A stretch of 64,000 bases of DNA from Roseovarius carneus (GTDB lineage Bacteria; Pseudomonadota; Alphaproteobacteria; Rhodobacterales; Rhodobacteraceae), in the NCBI RefSeq assembly GCF_020141465.1, contig NZ_JAHSPD010000001.1, positions 772,501 through 836,500 on the forward strand, written 5' to 3'. This document shows positions 52,904 to 62,585 of the stretch, one piece after another (the stretch's first letter is position 1; each line of letters starts with the position of its first letter). The notes under the pieces are model-generated. The model ran no database searches, was not told the origin of the DNA, and saw nothing but the letters and a program-made list of their open reading frames with translations. A program made the translations under genes and the position numbers.

Positions 52904-53680
52904 ATGCTCGTCGTTGTATCGCCCGCCAAGAAACTTGACATGAGCGCCGTGGACGCGCCCACGCCCAGCGCGCCGCACTTCGCTGATGAAGCCAACGCAC
53001 TTGCCGAAGTGGCGAAAGATCTCAGCGAGGCGGACCTGCAAAAGCTGATGAAAATCAGCGCACCTCTGGCCAAGCTCAACGCCGAGCGGTTCGCGAATTT
53101 CGGCCATCAAGACACCAAACAAGCCGCTTTGGCCTTTGCCGGAGACACCTACCAGGGGCTTGAGGCCGGCACGCTCGACGCCGATGAAATGGCATGGGCG
53201 CAGGATCATTTTCGGATTCTGTCAGGGCTTTACGGCCTGTTGCGCCCCCTCGATGCGATGGAACCTTACCGCCTTGAGATGGGCAGCCGCCTGAAAACCG
53301 CCCGAGGCAAATCGCTCTATGACTGGTGGGGCGACCGGATCGCGACCGCGCTCAATGCGCAGGCCGAAACGGTGGGTACCGACACCTTGATCAATTGCGC
53401 GAGCCAGGAATATTTTGGCGCGGTGGACCCCAAGGCGCTGAAGCTTGACGTGATCACGCCCGTCTTCATGGAAGAGCGCGCAGGCACGCCCAAGATCATC
53501 AGCTTTTATGCCAAAAAAGCGCGCGGCGCGATGGCCCGCTTCGTGATCCAGAACCGCCTGACCACGGCTGAGGGCCTCAAGGATTTCGACAGCGGCGGCT
53601 ATGCGTTCGACGCCAAAGCCTCCGTGCCCGGCAAGCTGGTCTTCATCCGGCCTGAGGCGGCGCAAAAAGACGCGGCCTGA
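52904..53680 (+). CDS. yaaA: YaaA family peroxide-stress protein
   Basis: A 258-residue DUF328/YaaA protein: 'MLVVVSPAKKLDMS', 'YQGLEAGTLDADEMAWAQDHFRILSGLYGLLRPLD', 'LINCASQEYFGAVDPKAL' and 'KKARGAMARFVIQN'. E. coli YaaA lowers free iron under H2O2 stress. ATG 52904 has AGGAG at 8 nt; ATG 52898 is too close. It converges with the hybrid kinase. Confidence 0.95.
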   Translation: MLVVVSPAKKLDMSAVDAPTPSAPHFADEANALAEVAKDLSEADLQKLMKISAPLAKLNAERFANFGHQDTKQAALAFAGDTYQGLEAGTLDADEMAWAQDHFRILSGLYGLLRPLDAMEPYRLEMGSRLKTARGKSLYDWWGDRIATALNAQAETVGTDTLINCASQEYFGAVDPKALKLDVITPVFMEERAGTPKIISFYAKKARGAMARFVIQNRLTTAEGLKDFDSGGYAFDAKASVPGKLVFIRPEAAQKDAA

Positions 53681-53684
53681 GGGG

Positions 53685-55880
53685 TCAGCCCGCTTCGGCC
53701 ACAGAGGGCAAGGGCGGGCGCACATCATCAGAACAGGCGTTCTCAATCCGCTCATGGATCGCGGCCTTGCGCAGCGGTTTGGTCAGATAATAATCAAGCC
53801 CCGCCGCAAGGATGCCTTTGTCGTCGCCTTCCATCGCATGGGCCGTCATAGCCACAATCGGCACATGACGCCCCGTTCCCTCCTCGATCGTGCGAATGCT
53901 GCGCGTGGCCTCCTTGCCGTCCATCTTGGGCATGGAAATATCCATGAAGACGATGTCGGGATCAAAGCTTTGATACATTTCCACCGCTTCGATTCCGTTG
54001 ACGGCGAATTTCAGATCAATATCCAGCGTCTTCACCATCTTTGAAAACACCAACTGATTGGTCTTGTTGTCCTCCGCCGCCAAAACCCTGAGGGCACGCG
54101 CTTGCGACACCACCGGACGGGTCGGTTCAGGCGTGAGCGGCGGCGTCTCAGGCATGGCGTCCCCGAGATCCGCCAGCATTGCGAAGAGATCACTGCGCGG
54201 CACAGGCTTTTGCAACATGGCGCAGAGAAACCTGCGCGCCGGGTCCTGCTCGGCGTAGCCAGTATTCCCGCTCAGCAGCACAATGGGCACGCTGTGCCCC
54301 GCGCCGCGCAACGCCTCGGCCAGCTCAAGCCCATCCATCTCGGCCATGTTATGATCCGTCAGGACCAGATCAATCTCGGGGGCCATCTGCGCCAGCGCTT
54401 CGGCCCCGCTGTGACATTCCACTGTCTCGACCCCCATCAAGCTCAGCTGTTTGGCGAGGATGGAACGATTGGCGTCCTGCGCATCCACGACCATCGCGCG
54501 GCGGACCCCTTTTGGCGGCGCGATCACCTCTTGAGCAGCCCCATCGCCCAACGGCAGGGTGATCTTGAACCCAAAGGTAGAGCCCTGCCCCTCCACACTC
54601 TCGACCCAGATATTGCCACCCATCAGCCGGATCAGCTGCTGCGAGATGGCGAGGCCAAGCCCGGTGCCCTCAAACTGCCGGTTTTGCGCCTCATCGACCT
54701 GGTTGAACTCGCCAAACACATGATCGACCTTGCCACCCGGAATGCCGATCCCGGTATCCTCGACCGTGATGTGGATCTGGGCGCAGCCGGGGGGCGAATC
54801 CTTCACACCCACCACGCGGATCAGGACATGCCCCTCCAGCGTGAATTTCACCGCATTACCAATGAGATTGGTCAAAACCTGCCGTAAGCGCCCCGGATCG
54901 CCCACAAACTGCGTTGGCAAAAAGAGATCGTAGTCGAGGAAAATCTCCAAGCCCTGATCGCGCGCCTTGGGCTGCATCAGCATAATCAACTCATGCAGGC
55001 ACAACTCCAGATCAAAAGGCTCTGGGTGCAGGAGCAGCTTTTCCGCCTCGATCTTGGAATAATCCAGCACATCGTTGATGATCACCAAAAGCGCCTCGCC
55101 GGAGTTTTTGATCGTATTGGCATAGAGCAATTGCTCCTCGTTCAGCTCAGTATCCTTGAGCAGATCGGCCATGCCAACGACCCCGTTCATCGGCGTGCGG
55201 ATCTCATGGCTCATATTAGCAAGGAAGGACGATTTTGCCCGGTTCGCCGATTCCGCCCGGCGACGCGCCTCTTTCAGCTGCTCTTCATAACGCACCGTCT
55301 CGGTGATGTTCAGCGCAAGGCTGACCACATCCCCGCCATGGCCGCGCTGATCGATCAGCTTGATGTATTCCCCGCTCCAAAGGCGGATCACCTCAGGCTC
55401 GGGGGTCAGGCCCTGCCAGCGGTCCAGCATGTTCTCACGCCAGGCCGCCGGGCTTTGATCCCCGATATTCACGATCCCCTCCTCGGTACAAAGCTGCAAA
55501 ATCTCCACATAAGAAATGCCCGGCGCAATCAGCTCCAGCCCGTCAAAAACCGAGATATAGGCCGGGTTGGCCGCGATCATCCGGCTATCGGCATCGAAAA
55601 AGGCGAACCCGTCCTGAATGGTCTCGATCGAATGCCAAAGCCGCCGCTCGGCGATCTCGACCTTCTCATTGGCCACATGCAGGTCTGATTTAACCCGCTG
55701 ATTCTCGCTCTCGACCGTCTCGACCTTTGCACGGGTCTCCACGATCTCATCCGAGAGGGCGCGCGCATGTTTGCCCAGCTTACGGTTGGCCGCATGAAGC
55801 TCCGCTTGCTTTTGTTCCAGCAGCCGTTCGGCGGCAAGCCGCGCCCGCCGTTCCTGTGAAAGTTTGTTGGCAAGGCTCAT
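53685..55880 (-). CDS. Hybrid sensor histidine kinase with PAS, kinase core and two receiver domains
   Basis: A 731-residue cytoplasmic protein without membrane segments. In order: an N-terminal coiled coil (about 1-85), a PAS domain ('SIETIQDGFAFFDADSRMIAANPAY'), HisKA with H225 in 'MSHEIRTPMNGVVGM', HATPase ('LTNLIGNAVKFT', 'VEDTGIGIPGG', 'EGTGLGLAISQQLIRLMGG'), a first receiver ('VVDAQDANRSILAK' ... 'LVLTDHNMAEMDG'), and a second receiver ('LAAEDNKTNQLVF' ... 'IVFMDISMPKMDG'). The first receiver keeps the phospho-acceptor but has a weakened acidic pair (D-A). ATG 55880 has GGAGG at 6 nt. Confidence 0.93.
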   Translation of the reverse strand: MSLANKLSQERRARLAAERLLEQKQAELHAANRKLGKHARALSDEIVETRAKVETVESENQRVKSDLHVANEKVEIAERRLWHSIETIQDGFAFFDADSRMIAANPAYISVFDGLELIAPGISYVEILQLCTEEGIVNIGDQSPAAWRENMLDRWQGLTPEPEVIRLWSGEYIKLIDQRGHGGDVVSLALNITETVRYEEQLKEARRRAESANRAKSSFLANMSHEIRTPMNGVVGMADLLKDTELNEEQLLYANTIKNSGEALLVIINDVLDYSKIEAEKLLLHPEPFDLELCLHELIMLMQPKARDQGLEIFLDYDLFLPTQFVGDPGRLRQVLTNLIGNAVKFTLEGHVLIRVVGVKDSPPGCAQIHITVEDTGIGIPGGKVDHVFGEFNQVDEAQNRQFEGTGLGLAISQQLIRLMGGNIWVESVEGQGSTFGFKITLPLGDGAAQEVIAPPKGVRRAMVVDAQDANRSILAKQLSLMGVETVECHSGAEALAQMAPEIDLVLTDHNMAEMDGLELAEALRGAGHSVPIVLLSGNTGYAEQDPARRFLCAMLQKPVPRSDLFAMLADLGDAMPETPPLTPEPTRPVVSQARALRVLAAEDNKTNQLVFSKMVKTLDIDLKFAVNGIEAVEMYQSFDPDIVFMDISMPKMDGKEATRSIRTIEEGTGRHVPIVAMTAHAMEGDDKGILAAGLDYYLTKPLRKAAIHERIENACSDDVRPPLPSVAEAG

Positions 55881-56023
55881 GCCCATCCTCCGCCGCGCCG
55901 GACCCTTTGTTGACGCAGACGATGGGGGCACAAGGTGAACAAGTGTTTAAGAGCCGCCCTTGAATCATTGCCACACGCGCGCCTCCGTGCAAGCATCGGG
56001 GGAGGTCCATTCAGGAGGGCGCC

Positions 56024-59000
56024 ATGTTTCACCGCGCATTTTTTATCGTCTTTTCAATCGCTTTCGCGGCCCAAACCATTGGCGAAGCCACCGCGCAATC
56101 CGGCCTGCCCGACCGCCGCGCGGTGCTGACAAACAATATCGACCATTACGGCGCGGACCTCACACCGCTTTTCGACACCAGCTTTGACGCGTGCCGCACC
56201 GCGTGTCTGACGAATCCCGCGTGCCGCGCCTTCACATACAACACCCGCTCCAACGCCTGCTTCCCCAAGAGCAGTGTGAGTGATGAAGTCCCCTATGACG
56301 GCGCGCAATCAGCCCGCATCCTGCCCACCGATGCGAGCGTGCTATCCCAAGCGGACGCGCGCGAAAATGACCTGAGCTTTCTGGGCGAGGCCACAATGAC
56401 CGCCGCGCATGATCTCGCGATCCGCATTGGCGGGTTGCACAATGCGGGCACCTGGCCGGTTGAGCAGATGCTGAACGCGAGCCGCGACCGCATGGGCGAG
56501 GGTGATCCCCTGAACGCGATGCGCTGGATGGGCGCGGCTGTGTCGCTCACAGATGCGGCGGATCAATGGGTGGAATATGCGCGGCTCTTGATGCTGCAAC
56601 CCGACGACACCAATCGCTACACCGCCCGCGCCATATCCGCCGCCACCAACGGCTATCTGCGTGCCCAAGGCAGAGGCGGGCAGGTCTCATCGCTGATGAT
56701 GCTGGCCGAGACGCTGGAGGCGAACGGACGGGGCCGCGATACTGTGGCCGCCCTGCGCCTCGCCAATGCGCTCTCACCACGCGATGACGTGGTGGCCGCA
56801 TTGGAGTCCGCCACGGCGAAGTACGGCTTTCGGATCACCGAAAACACCGCCGATAACGATGCCGCGAACCCGCGCCTATGTGCGATCTTCTCCGAGGATC
56901 TGATCCAGACGGGCACGGATTACACGCCCTTCGTGCAGCTGCCTGATGCGGGGCTTGTCGTGCAGGTGGAGGGGCGGCAGCTTTGCATCGACGGGCTCAG
57001 CCATGGTGCGCGCTACAGCGTGACGTTCCGCTCAGGCCTGCCTGCGGCCAATGGTGAGGCGCTGCTGAAGGATGTGCAGATCACGCAATATATCCGCGAC
57101 CGCGCGCCGTCGGTGGTGTTTCCGGGCCGCGCCTATGTGCTGCCGCGCGCCGCCGATGCAGCCCTGCCCATCGAGACGGTGAACCTCGCCGAGGTCGATC
57201 TGACCCTGCGCCGGGTGAGTGACCGCAACCTCCTGCGCGCCATTCAGGATGACTATTTCGGACGCCCCCTGACCGATTATGAGCTGTCGGAGTTTTCCGA
57301 GGAGATCGCGACTGATATCTGGACCGGGGTGGGCGAGGTGCAGAACCAGCTCAACCAGACCATGACGACCCGCCTGCCGATGGGGGAGGTTCTCGCCGAT
57401 CAGCCGCCGGGCATCTATGCACTGACCGCGCGGATCGAGGGCATGCCGCTTTACGATGATCCGGGGGCAACACAATGGTTCGTGCTGAGCGATCTGGGGC
57501 TGACCACGCTCAAGGGCACAGACGGGCTGCATGTGTTTGCGCGCGGGCTTGGGGATGCGCGCAGCATTGAGGGCGCTGAGATCACGCTTTTGTCGCGCGC
57601 GAACGAGGTTCTGGGCACCGCGATGACAGACGACATGGGCCATGCGATCTTCGCGCCGGGCCTCACACGCGGCACCGGAGGTGCGGCCCCTGCGATGGTT
57701 CTGGTGGAGACTGATGCAGGCGAGGATATGGCCTTCCTGTCGCTCACGGACCCTGCGTTTGATCTGTCGGATCGCGGCGTTGAGGGCCGACCGCCCGCAC
57801 CACCTGTTGATGTGTTTCTGGCCACTGATCGCGGGGCCTACCGCGCGGGCGAGGTGATCCACGCCACCGCACTTGCGCGCGATACGCTGGCCCGCGCGAT
57901 CCCCGGCCTGCCGCTTACCGCGATCCTGATGCGGCCCGATGGTGTGGAATATTCCCGCCACCTTTCGGCCGAAGATCGCGCGGGCGGTCACGTCTTTGCC
58001 CTGCCCATCACCGAGACCGCGCCGCGCGGGACATGGGCGCTGGAAATCCGCGCCGATATGGATGCGCCCGCATTGGCGAGCACACGGCTTCTGGTCGAGG
58101 ATTTCCTGCCCGAGCGGATTGATTTTGACCTCACCCTGCCTGATGGAATGCTGCGGCGCGACGCACCCGGCGCAGAGGGGAGCGCAATCGGGATCGACGC
58201 GCGCTATCTCTTTGGCGCGCCCGGTGCGGGGCTCAAGGCGGATGGCAGCATGACTCTCACGCCGCAGCGGCGTCTGCCAGACTTCCCCGGATTCGCGTTT
58301 GGTCGCCATGATGCGCCGGGCACTGCACGTGTGAGCTATCTTGAGACGGTCACCACAGGGCCGGACGGGGCGGCCTCCCTGCCTCTCACCCTGCCAGACA
58401 CAGGCGAAAGCACCCTGCCACAAGAGGCCCGCGCGACCATCGCGGTGCGCGAAGGATCAGGCCGCCCGGTGGAGCGCGGTATCACCCGCCTCCTCGCCCC
58501 CTCCGGGCCGTTTCTCGGTATCAAACCCGCCCAAAACGGCGTGATCCCCGAAGGCGGCACAGCCACATTCGATGTGATCGCCCTTGGCACAGATTTGGAG
58601 CCAATGGCGATGGAGGTGGATTGGTCTCTCTCGCGCGTCACCACGACCTATCAATGGTACCAGCAATGGGGCAACTGGAACTGGGAACCCATCACGCGGC
58701 GCGAGCGTGTGGCGAACGGTACGCTCACCTTGGACGGTGCGCAAACCATCTCGGCCCCGGTCGGATGGGGCGAATATGAGCTGAGCGTGGAGCGGACGGA
58801 CGGCACCTATACCGCCGCCAGCACGACATTCTATGCAGGCTGGTATACCCCCGCAGATGCCACAAGCACGCCCGATACGCTGGAGCTGTCGCTGGACAAA
58901 CCCGCCTATGCCACGGGCGAGACGGCCCAGCTGCGCCTTGTGCCGCGCTATGCGGGCACCGCGCTGATCACCGTCCTGTCGAACCGGGTGATTGATATGC

Positions 59001-60835
59001 AGGCGGTGGAGGTCAGCGCGGGCGCGTATGTCACCGCCCAAATCATCCGCCCCATGGATGTGGCCATAGGGCAGAACCCAGCGCGCAGCCTCGGCCTCGC
59101 CCATGCCATGATAGACCCCGGCGCACGCACGCTGAGTGTTGAAATCGCAGCGCCCGAAACGTCAGACCCGCGCGGACCGCTAGAGGCAGTCGTGACCGTG
59201 GATGGCCTCAACGGGGCCGATGGCTTTGTCACGCTGGCCGCTGTGGATCTGGGTATCCTCAACCTCACAGGATTCGCCACACCCGACCCCGAGGCGCATT
59301 ACTTCGGCCAGCGCCGCCTTGGCGTGGAAATCCGCGATATCTATGGCCGCCTCACCCAGGCTGAGGCGGCGCTTCTTGTGGCCCTGCCGCAATCGCCCGA
59401 AACCCGCCGCCCGGACCGGCACCACGCCGCCGCCACAGCCGCCCGCGCCCGTGTTCTGGGCCGGATGGAGGCCGCGGGCGTGCTGAGCACTGAGGCCGCC
59501 ACCGCCGCTCTATTCGACCCTGTTCCGGCCCAAAGACGTGCTTTTCCGGCCCTCGCCCCGCATCTCACCGACCGTGCTCTGGCCGAAGCATCCGACAAGC
59601 GTCTGCACGCCCTCACCATCGACGCGGTCCTGCAATCGCGGATTGAGACCCTTGCCGCCACCCGATTGCGCGACCTGCCCGAAACGGTCTCTATCGCTAT
59701 CGTGATTGCCGATCACCAGACGGGCGCGATCCGCGCCTCCCTCGGCTCGGCGGGCTACGCGCCGGGCGCGCGGGCGGGTTTCGTGGACATGACACAGGCC
59801 CTCCGGTCGCCCGGCTCCACGCTCAAACCTCTCATCTATGGGATGGGTTTTGATCGCGGCCTCGCCCATCCCCAGACCCTGATCCGCGACGCGCCCGTGC
59901 AGTTCGGCAGCTACGCGCCGCAAAACTTCGATGGACGTTTCCGGGGCGACGTCACCGTGCAATCGGCGCTGCGCCAATCGCTCAACATCCCCGTGGTTCT
60001 GCTGATGGATGAGATCGGCCCCGCACATCTTATGGATACATTGCGCCGCGCAGGTATCCACGCCGAGGTGCCGGGCGGGCGCGCAGGTCTGGCCGTGGCG
60101 CTGGGCGGGGTGGGCATGAGCCTCGAAGGGCTGGTGCAACTTTATGGCGGCATCGCACGCGGCGGAGACGCCCTCGCGCTCCATCACCGCGCGGGCGACA
60201 CCCCGGCCTCCGCACGCATCCTCAGTCCATCCGCCGCGTGGCATATCAGCGATATCCTCGCAGGGCTCGCCCCGCCACCCGGCGCACCCGCGCGCAGTCT
60301 GGCCTACAAGACCGGCACCTCTTACGGCCACCGTGATGCGTGGGCCATCGGCTATGACGGGCGGCATGTGGCAGGCGTCTGGATCGGGCGGCCCGATGGG
60401 ACACCTCTGCCCGGCGCGTTTGGCGGTGACCTTGCGGCCCCGCTGCTCTTTGAGGCGTTCCAGAGATTGGAGACCGCGCGCACCCCGCTGCCCGCACCAC
60501 CGGCTGAGACCCTGCTTCTGAGCACACAAGAGCTGCCCCGGCCCCTGCGCCGCTTTGCCGGGCGCGAGACGGTTTTCGCCCCCGCCGCCGATGCGCCCAA
60601 GCTGATTTTTCCACCGGACGGGGCGGAATTGATGGCCGACGGACCCCTCACCATAAAACTGCGCGATGGCAAGCCGCCCTTCACGCTGATGGCCAATGGT
60701 GCGCCGGTGCTGACCGGGCTTTATCGCCGCGATGCGGAATTGGCCACGCTCGGCACGGGCTTCTCGGACCTTACGGTGATTGATGCTTTGGGGCGCACCG
60801 CCCATGTCACGGTGCGGCTGCGCGACACGCCTTAA
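56024..60835 (+). CDS. Chimera: alpha-2-macroglobulin N-terminal two thirds fused in frame to a penicillin-binding protein 1C lacking its glycosyltransferase domain
   Basis: A 1603-residue protein. It opens with a signal peptide (1-25, no lipobox), a PAN/Apple-like cysteine domain (about 38-95) and then bacterial alpha-2-macroglobulin (YfhM-type) MG domains ('DVFLATDRGAYRAGEVI', 'AAVDLGILNLTGFATP', 'HYFGQRRLGVEIRDIYGRL'). At residue 1110 it switches to PBP1C sequence beginning 'LTQAEAALLVALPQSPE', the end of the glycosyltransferase domain, then a transpeptidase with S1265-T-L-K1268, S1319-L-N and K1429-T-G, and a C-terminal BiPBP domain. Missing are the A2M thioester/receptor half and the PBP1C transmembrane anchor plus most of its glycosyltransferase. 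In Proteobacteria these are two adjacent genes. AGGAGG precedes ATG 56024. Confidence 0.9.
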   Translation: MFHRAFFIVFSIAFAAQTIGEATAQSGLPDRRAVLTNNIDHYGADLTPLFDTSFDACRTACLTNPACRAFTYNTRSNACFPKSSVSDEVPYDGAQSARILPTDASVLSQADARENDLSFLGEATMTAAHDLAIRIGGLHNAGTWPVEQMLNASRDRMGEGDPLNAMRWMGAAVSLTDAADQWVEYARLLMLQPDDTNRYTARAISAATNGYLRAQGRGGQVSSLMMLAETLEANGRGRDTVAALRLANALSPRDDVVAALESATAKYGFRITENTADNDAANPRLCAIFSEDLIQTGTDYTPFVQLPDAGLVVQVEGRQLCIDGLSHGARYSVTFRSGLPAANGEALLKDVQITQYIRDRAPSVVFPGRAYVLPRAADAALPIETVNLAEVDLTLRRVSDRNLLRAIQDDYFGRPLTDYELSEFSEEIATDIWTGVGEVQNQLNQTMTTRLPMGEVLADQPPGIYALTARIEGMPLYDDPGATQWFVLSDLGLTTLKGTDGLHVFARGLGDARSIEGAEITLLSRANEVLGTAMTDDMGHAIFAPGLTRGTGGAAPAMVLVETDAGEDMAFLSLTDPAFDLSDRGVEGRPPAPPVDVFLATDRGAYRAGEVIHATALARDTLARAIPGLPLTAILMRPDGVEYSRHLSAEDRAGGHVFALPITETAPRGTWALEIRADMDAPALASTRLLVEDFLPERIDFDLTLPDGMLRRDAPGAEGSAIGIDARYLFGAPGAGLKADGSMTLTPQRRLPDFPGFAFGRHDAPGTARVSYLETVTTGPDGAASLPLTLPDTGESTLPQEARATIAVREGSGRPVERGITRLLAPSGPFLGIKPAQNGVIPEGGTATFDVIALGTDLEPMAMEVDWSLSRVTTTYQWYQQWGNWNWEPITRRERVANGTLTLDGAQTISAPVGWGEYELSVERTDGTYTAASTTFYAGWYTPADATSTPDTLELSLDKPAYATGETAQLRLVPRYAGTALITVLSNRVIDMQAVEVSAGAYVTAQIIRPMDVAIGQNPARSLGLAHAMIDPGARTLSVEIAAPETSDPRGPLEAVVTVDGLNGADGFVTLAAVDLGILNLTGFATPDPEAHYFGQRRLGVEIRDIYGRLTQAEAALLVALPQSPETRRPDRHHAAATAARARVLGRMEAAGVLSTEAATAALFDPVPAQRRAFPALAPHLTDRALAEASDKRLHALTIDAVLQSRIETLAATRLRDLPETVSIAIVIADHQTGAIRASLGSAGYAPGARAGFVDMTQALRSPGSTLKPLIYGMGFDRGLAHPQTLIRDAPVQFGSYAPQNFDGRFRGDVTVQSALRQSLNIPVVLLMDEIGPAHLMDTLRRAGIHAEVPGGRAGLAVALGGVGMSLEGLVQLYGGIARGGDALALHHRAGDTPASARILSPSAAWHISDILAGLAPPPGAPARSLAYKTGTSYGHRDAWAIGYDGRHVAGVWIGRPDGTPLPGAFGGDLAAPLLFEAFQRLETARTPLPAPPAETLLLSTQELPRPLRRFAGRETVFAPAADAPKLIFPPDGAELMADGPLTIKLRDGKPPFTLMANGAPVLTGLYRRDAELATLGTGFSDLTVIDALGRTAHVTVRLRDTP

Positions 60836-60851
60836 TGCGCAAGGTTAGAGC

Positions 60852-61538
60852 CTAAACCGCCTCAGCAGCCGCCCGAATGGCGCGGATATTATCACCATAA
60901 GGCGCTGGGTTCTCGACACTTCCGCCCTTGAACACGGCAGAGCCCGCCACCAGAACATCCGCCCCCGCCGCCGCCATCAAAGGCGCTGTCTCGGGCGTGA
61001 TGCCACCGTCGCTCTCGATATGAATGGGCCGGTCGCCGATCATGGCGCGCAGAGAGCGGACCTTCTCAATCTGGCTATGGATGAATTTCTGCCCGCCATA
61101 GCCGGGGTTCACCGTCATCACACAGACCAGATCAATCATATCCAGCAAATGCCCCACATCATCCAGCCCCGTGCCCGGATTAAGCGCCAGCCCCGCCTTG
61201 CACCCCGCCCCGCGTATCGCCTGAAGCGTGCGGTGAATATGCGGCCCCGCCTCAAGATGCGCGGTCAGGATATCGGCCCCTGCATCGGCAAAGGCGTCGA
61301 TATAGGGATCAACCGGCGCGATCATCAGATGCACGTCCATCACCGTCTTGATATGTGGGCGGATCGCCTTGACCAATGGCGGCCCGAAGGTGAGGTTCGG
61401 CACGAAATGCCCGTCCATCACATCCACATGGACCCAATCACAGCCCTCATCCTCAATGGCGCGGATCTCCGCACCGAAATTGGCGAAATCAGCCGAAAGG
61501 ATCGACGGGGCGATCTTGATCTGGCGGGAAAAGGACAT
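60852..61538 (-). CDS. rpe: Ribulose-phosphate 3-epimerase
   Basis: A 228-residue TIM-barrel enzyme: 'KIAPSILSADFANFGAEI', 'DWVHVDVMDGHFVPNLTFGP', 'DVHLMIAPVDPY', 'VMTVNPGYGGQKFI' and 'ESDGGITPETAPLM' are all family motifs. It interconverts ribulose-5-P and xylulose-5-P in the pentose phosphate and Calvin pathways. ATG 61538 has AGGAG at 8 nt. It converges with the 1603-codon gene, 16 bp apart. Confidence 0.97.
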   Translation of the reverse strand: MSFSRQIKIAPSILSADFANFGAEIRAIEDEGCDWVHVDVMDGHFVPNLTFGPPLVKAIRPHIKTVMDVHLMIAPVDPYIDAFADAGADILTAHLEAGPHIHRTLQAIRGAGCKAGLALNPGTGLDDVGHLLDMIDLVCVMTVNPGYGGQKFIHSQIEKVRSLRAMIGDRPIHIESDGGITPETAPLMAAAGADVLVAGSAVFKGGSVENPAPYGDNIRAIRAAAEAV

Positions 61539-61683
61539 CTGGCAGCTCCTCTTGGCGTCTCCCACCGCTTTTGCGGCCCGCGCCCCGCCTCGTCAAGCCC
61601 TAGGCCCGCCCGATTGCAGCCCAAGCCGGATTGTGCAACCGTTCTGGTGCGCATGCTGCGCGCAAAAACATGAGAGTCCACTT

Positions 61684-62127
61684 ATGACAGATGAGGCCCT
61701 TTCGCGTTGGTTTGAGGTGGATCAGACCCGCATCGACGCGTTTGCAGCCGCCACGGGTGATGCGCAATTCATCCATACCGATCCCACTCGCGCGGCCCAA
61801 ACACCCTTTGGCGGGACAATCGCGCACGGGTTCCTGACACTCTCGCTTCTGTCCGCGATGTATCTGGACGCGCTTCCCACGCCGCCCGGTGTGGCGCATT
61901 CGATCAACTATGGCTTTGACAAGCTGCGCTTCATGGCCCCAGTGCCTGCGGGCAGCCATCTGCGCGGCGCCTTCCGGCTGATCCACGCCGAAACCCGCGT
62001 GCCGGGCCAGATCAGCAACACATGGGCCGTGCGGGTCGAGATCAAAGGCGGCGAGAAACCGGCCCTCATGGCGCGCTGGCTGACACGGCAATATCTCGGC
62101 CAAACCCCGGCGGGAGAGGGCGCATGA
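61684..62127 (+). CDS. MaoC-like hot-dog-fold dehydratase
   Basis: A 147-residue R-hydratase-type protein. Catalytic D-x4-H is in 'DAQFIHTDPTRAAQTPFGGTIAHGFLTLSLL'. Such enzymes hydrate trans-2-enoyl-CoA in beta-oxidation or PHA supply. The start follows a poor ribosome site (no clear SD), but homology begins at ATG 61684. It overlaps the next gene by 4 bp (ATGA). Confidence 0.93.
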   Translation: MTDEALSRWFEVDQTRIDAFAAATGDAQFIHTDPTRAAQTPFGGTIAHGFLTLSLLSAMYLDALPTPPGVAHSINYGFDKLRFMAPVPAGSHLRGAFRLIHAETRVPGQISNTWAVRVEIKGGEKPALMARWLTRQYLGQTPAGEGA

Positions 62128-62531
62128 GTATAGACCCCGCATTGCTGGAGGAAGCCTATCCGCTTCAAAGCCATCTCGGCTTTCGCCTGACCGGCTGGCG
62201 CGCGGATTTCGCACAGGTGGAAATGCCTCTGGCGCCGTTCATGATGAACCGACAGGGCCTGCCCCATGGCGGTATCCACGCCACGCTTCTCGACACAGCG
62301 ATGGGGTTTGCGGGCTGCTATACCGGCGATCCTGCGGTGCGGCAGATGGCGCTCACACTGTCGCTGACGGTCAATTACCTCGCACAGGCGGAGGGCGACA
62401 CACTGATCGCAAAGGGCTGGCGCACGGGCGGTGGGCGCAAGACCTATTTCGCCGAAGGACGCATAGAGGATATGCACGGTACCCGCATCGCCACCGCCTC
62501 GGGTGTGTTTCGCTATCGTAGCCCCTCTTGA
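62124..62531 (+). CDS. PaaI-type hot-dog thioesterase
   Basis: A 135-residue protein with the PaaI/4HBT signature 'NRQGLPHGGIHATLLDTAMGFAG' and 'LSLTVNYLAQAEGDTLIAKGWRTGGGRKT'. It probably hydrolyses aryl- or acyl-CoA thioesters. It is translationally coupled to the MaoC-like gene, so the pair likely handles CoA intermediates. It precedes copA by 54 bp. Confidence 0.93.
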   Translation: MSIDPALLEEAYPLQSHLGFRLTGWRADFAQVEMPLAPFMMNRQGLPHGGIHATLLDTAMGFAGCYTGDPAVRQMALTLSLTVNYLAQAEGDTLIAKGWRTGGGRKTYFAEGRIEDMHGTRIATASGVFRYRSPS

Positions 62532-62585
62532 CCTTCCCGTCACCGGAACCCTTATGTATTGCGTGAGCCGCGCGAAGGACACGCA

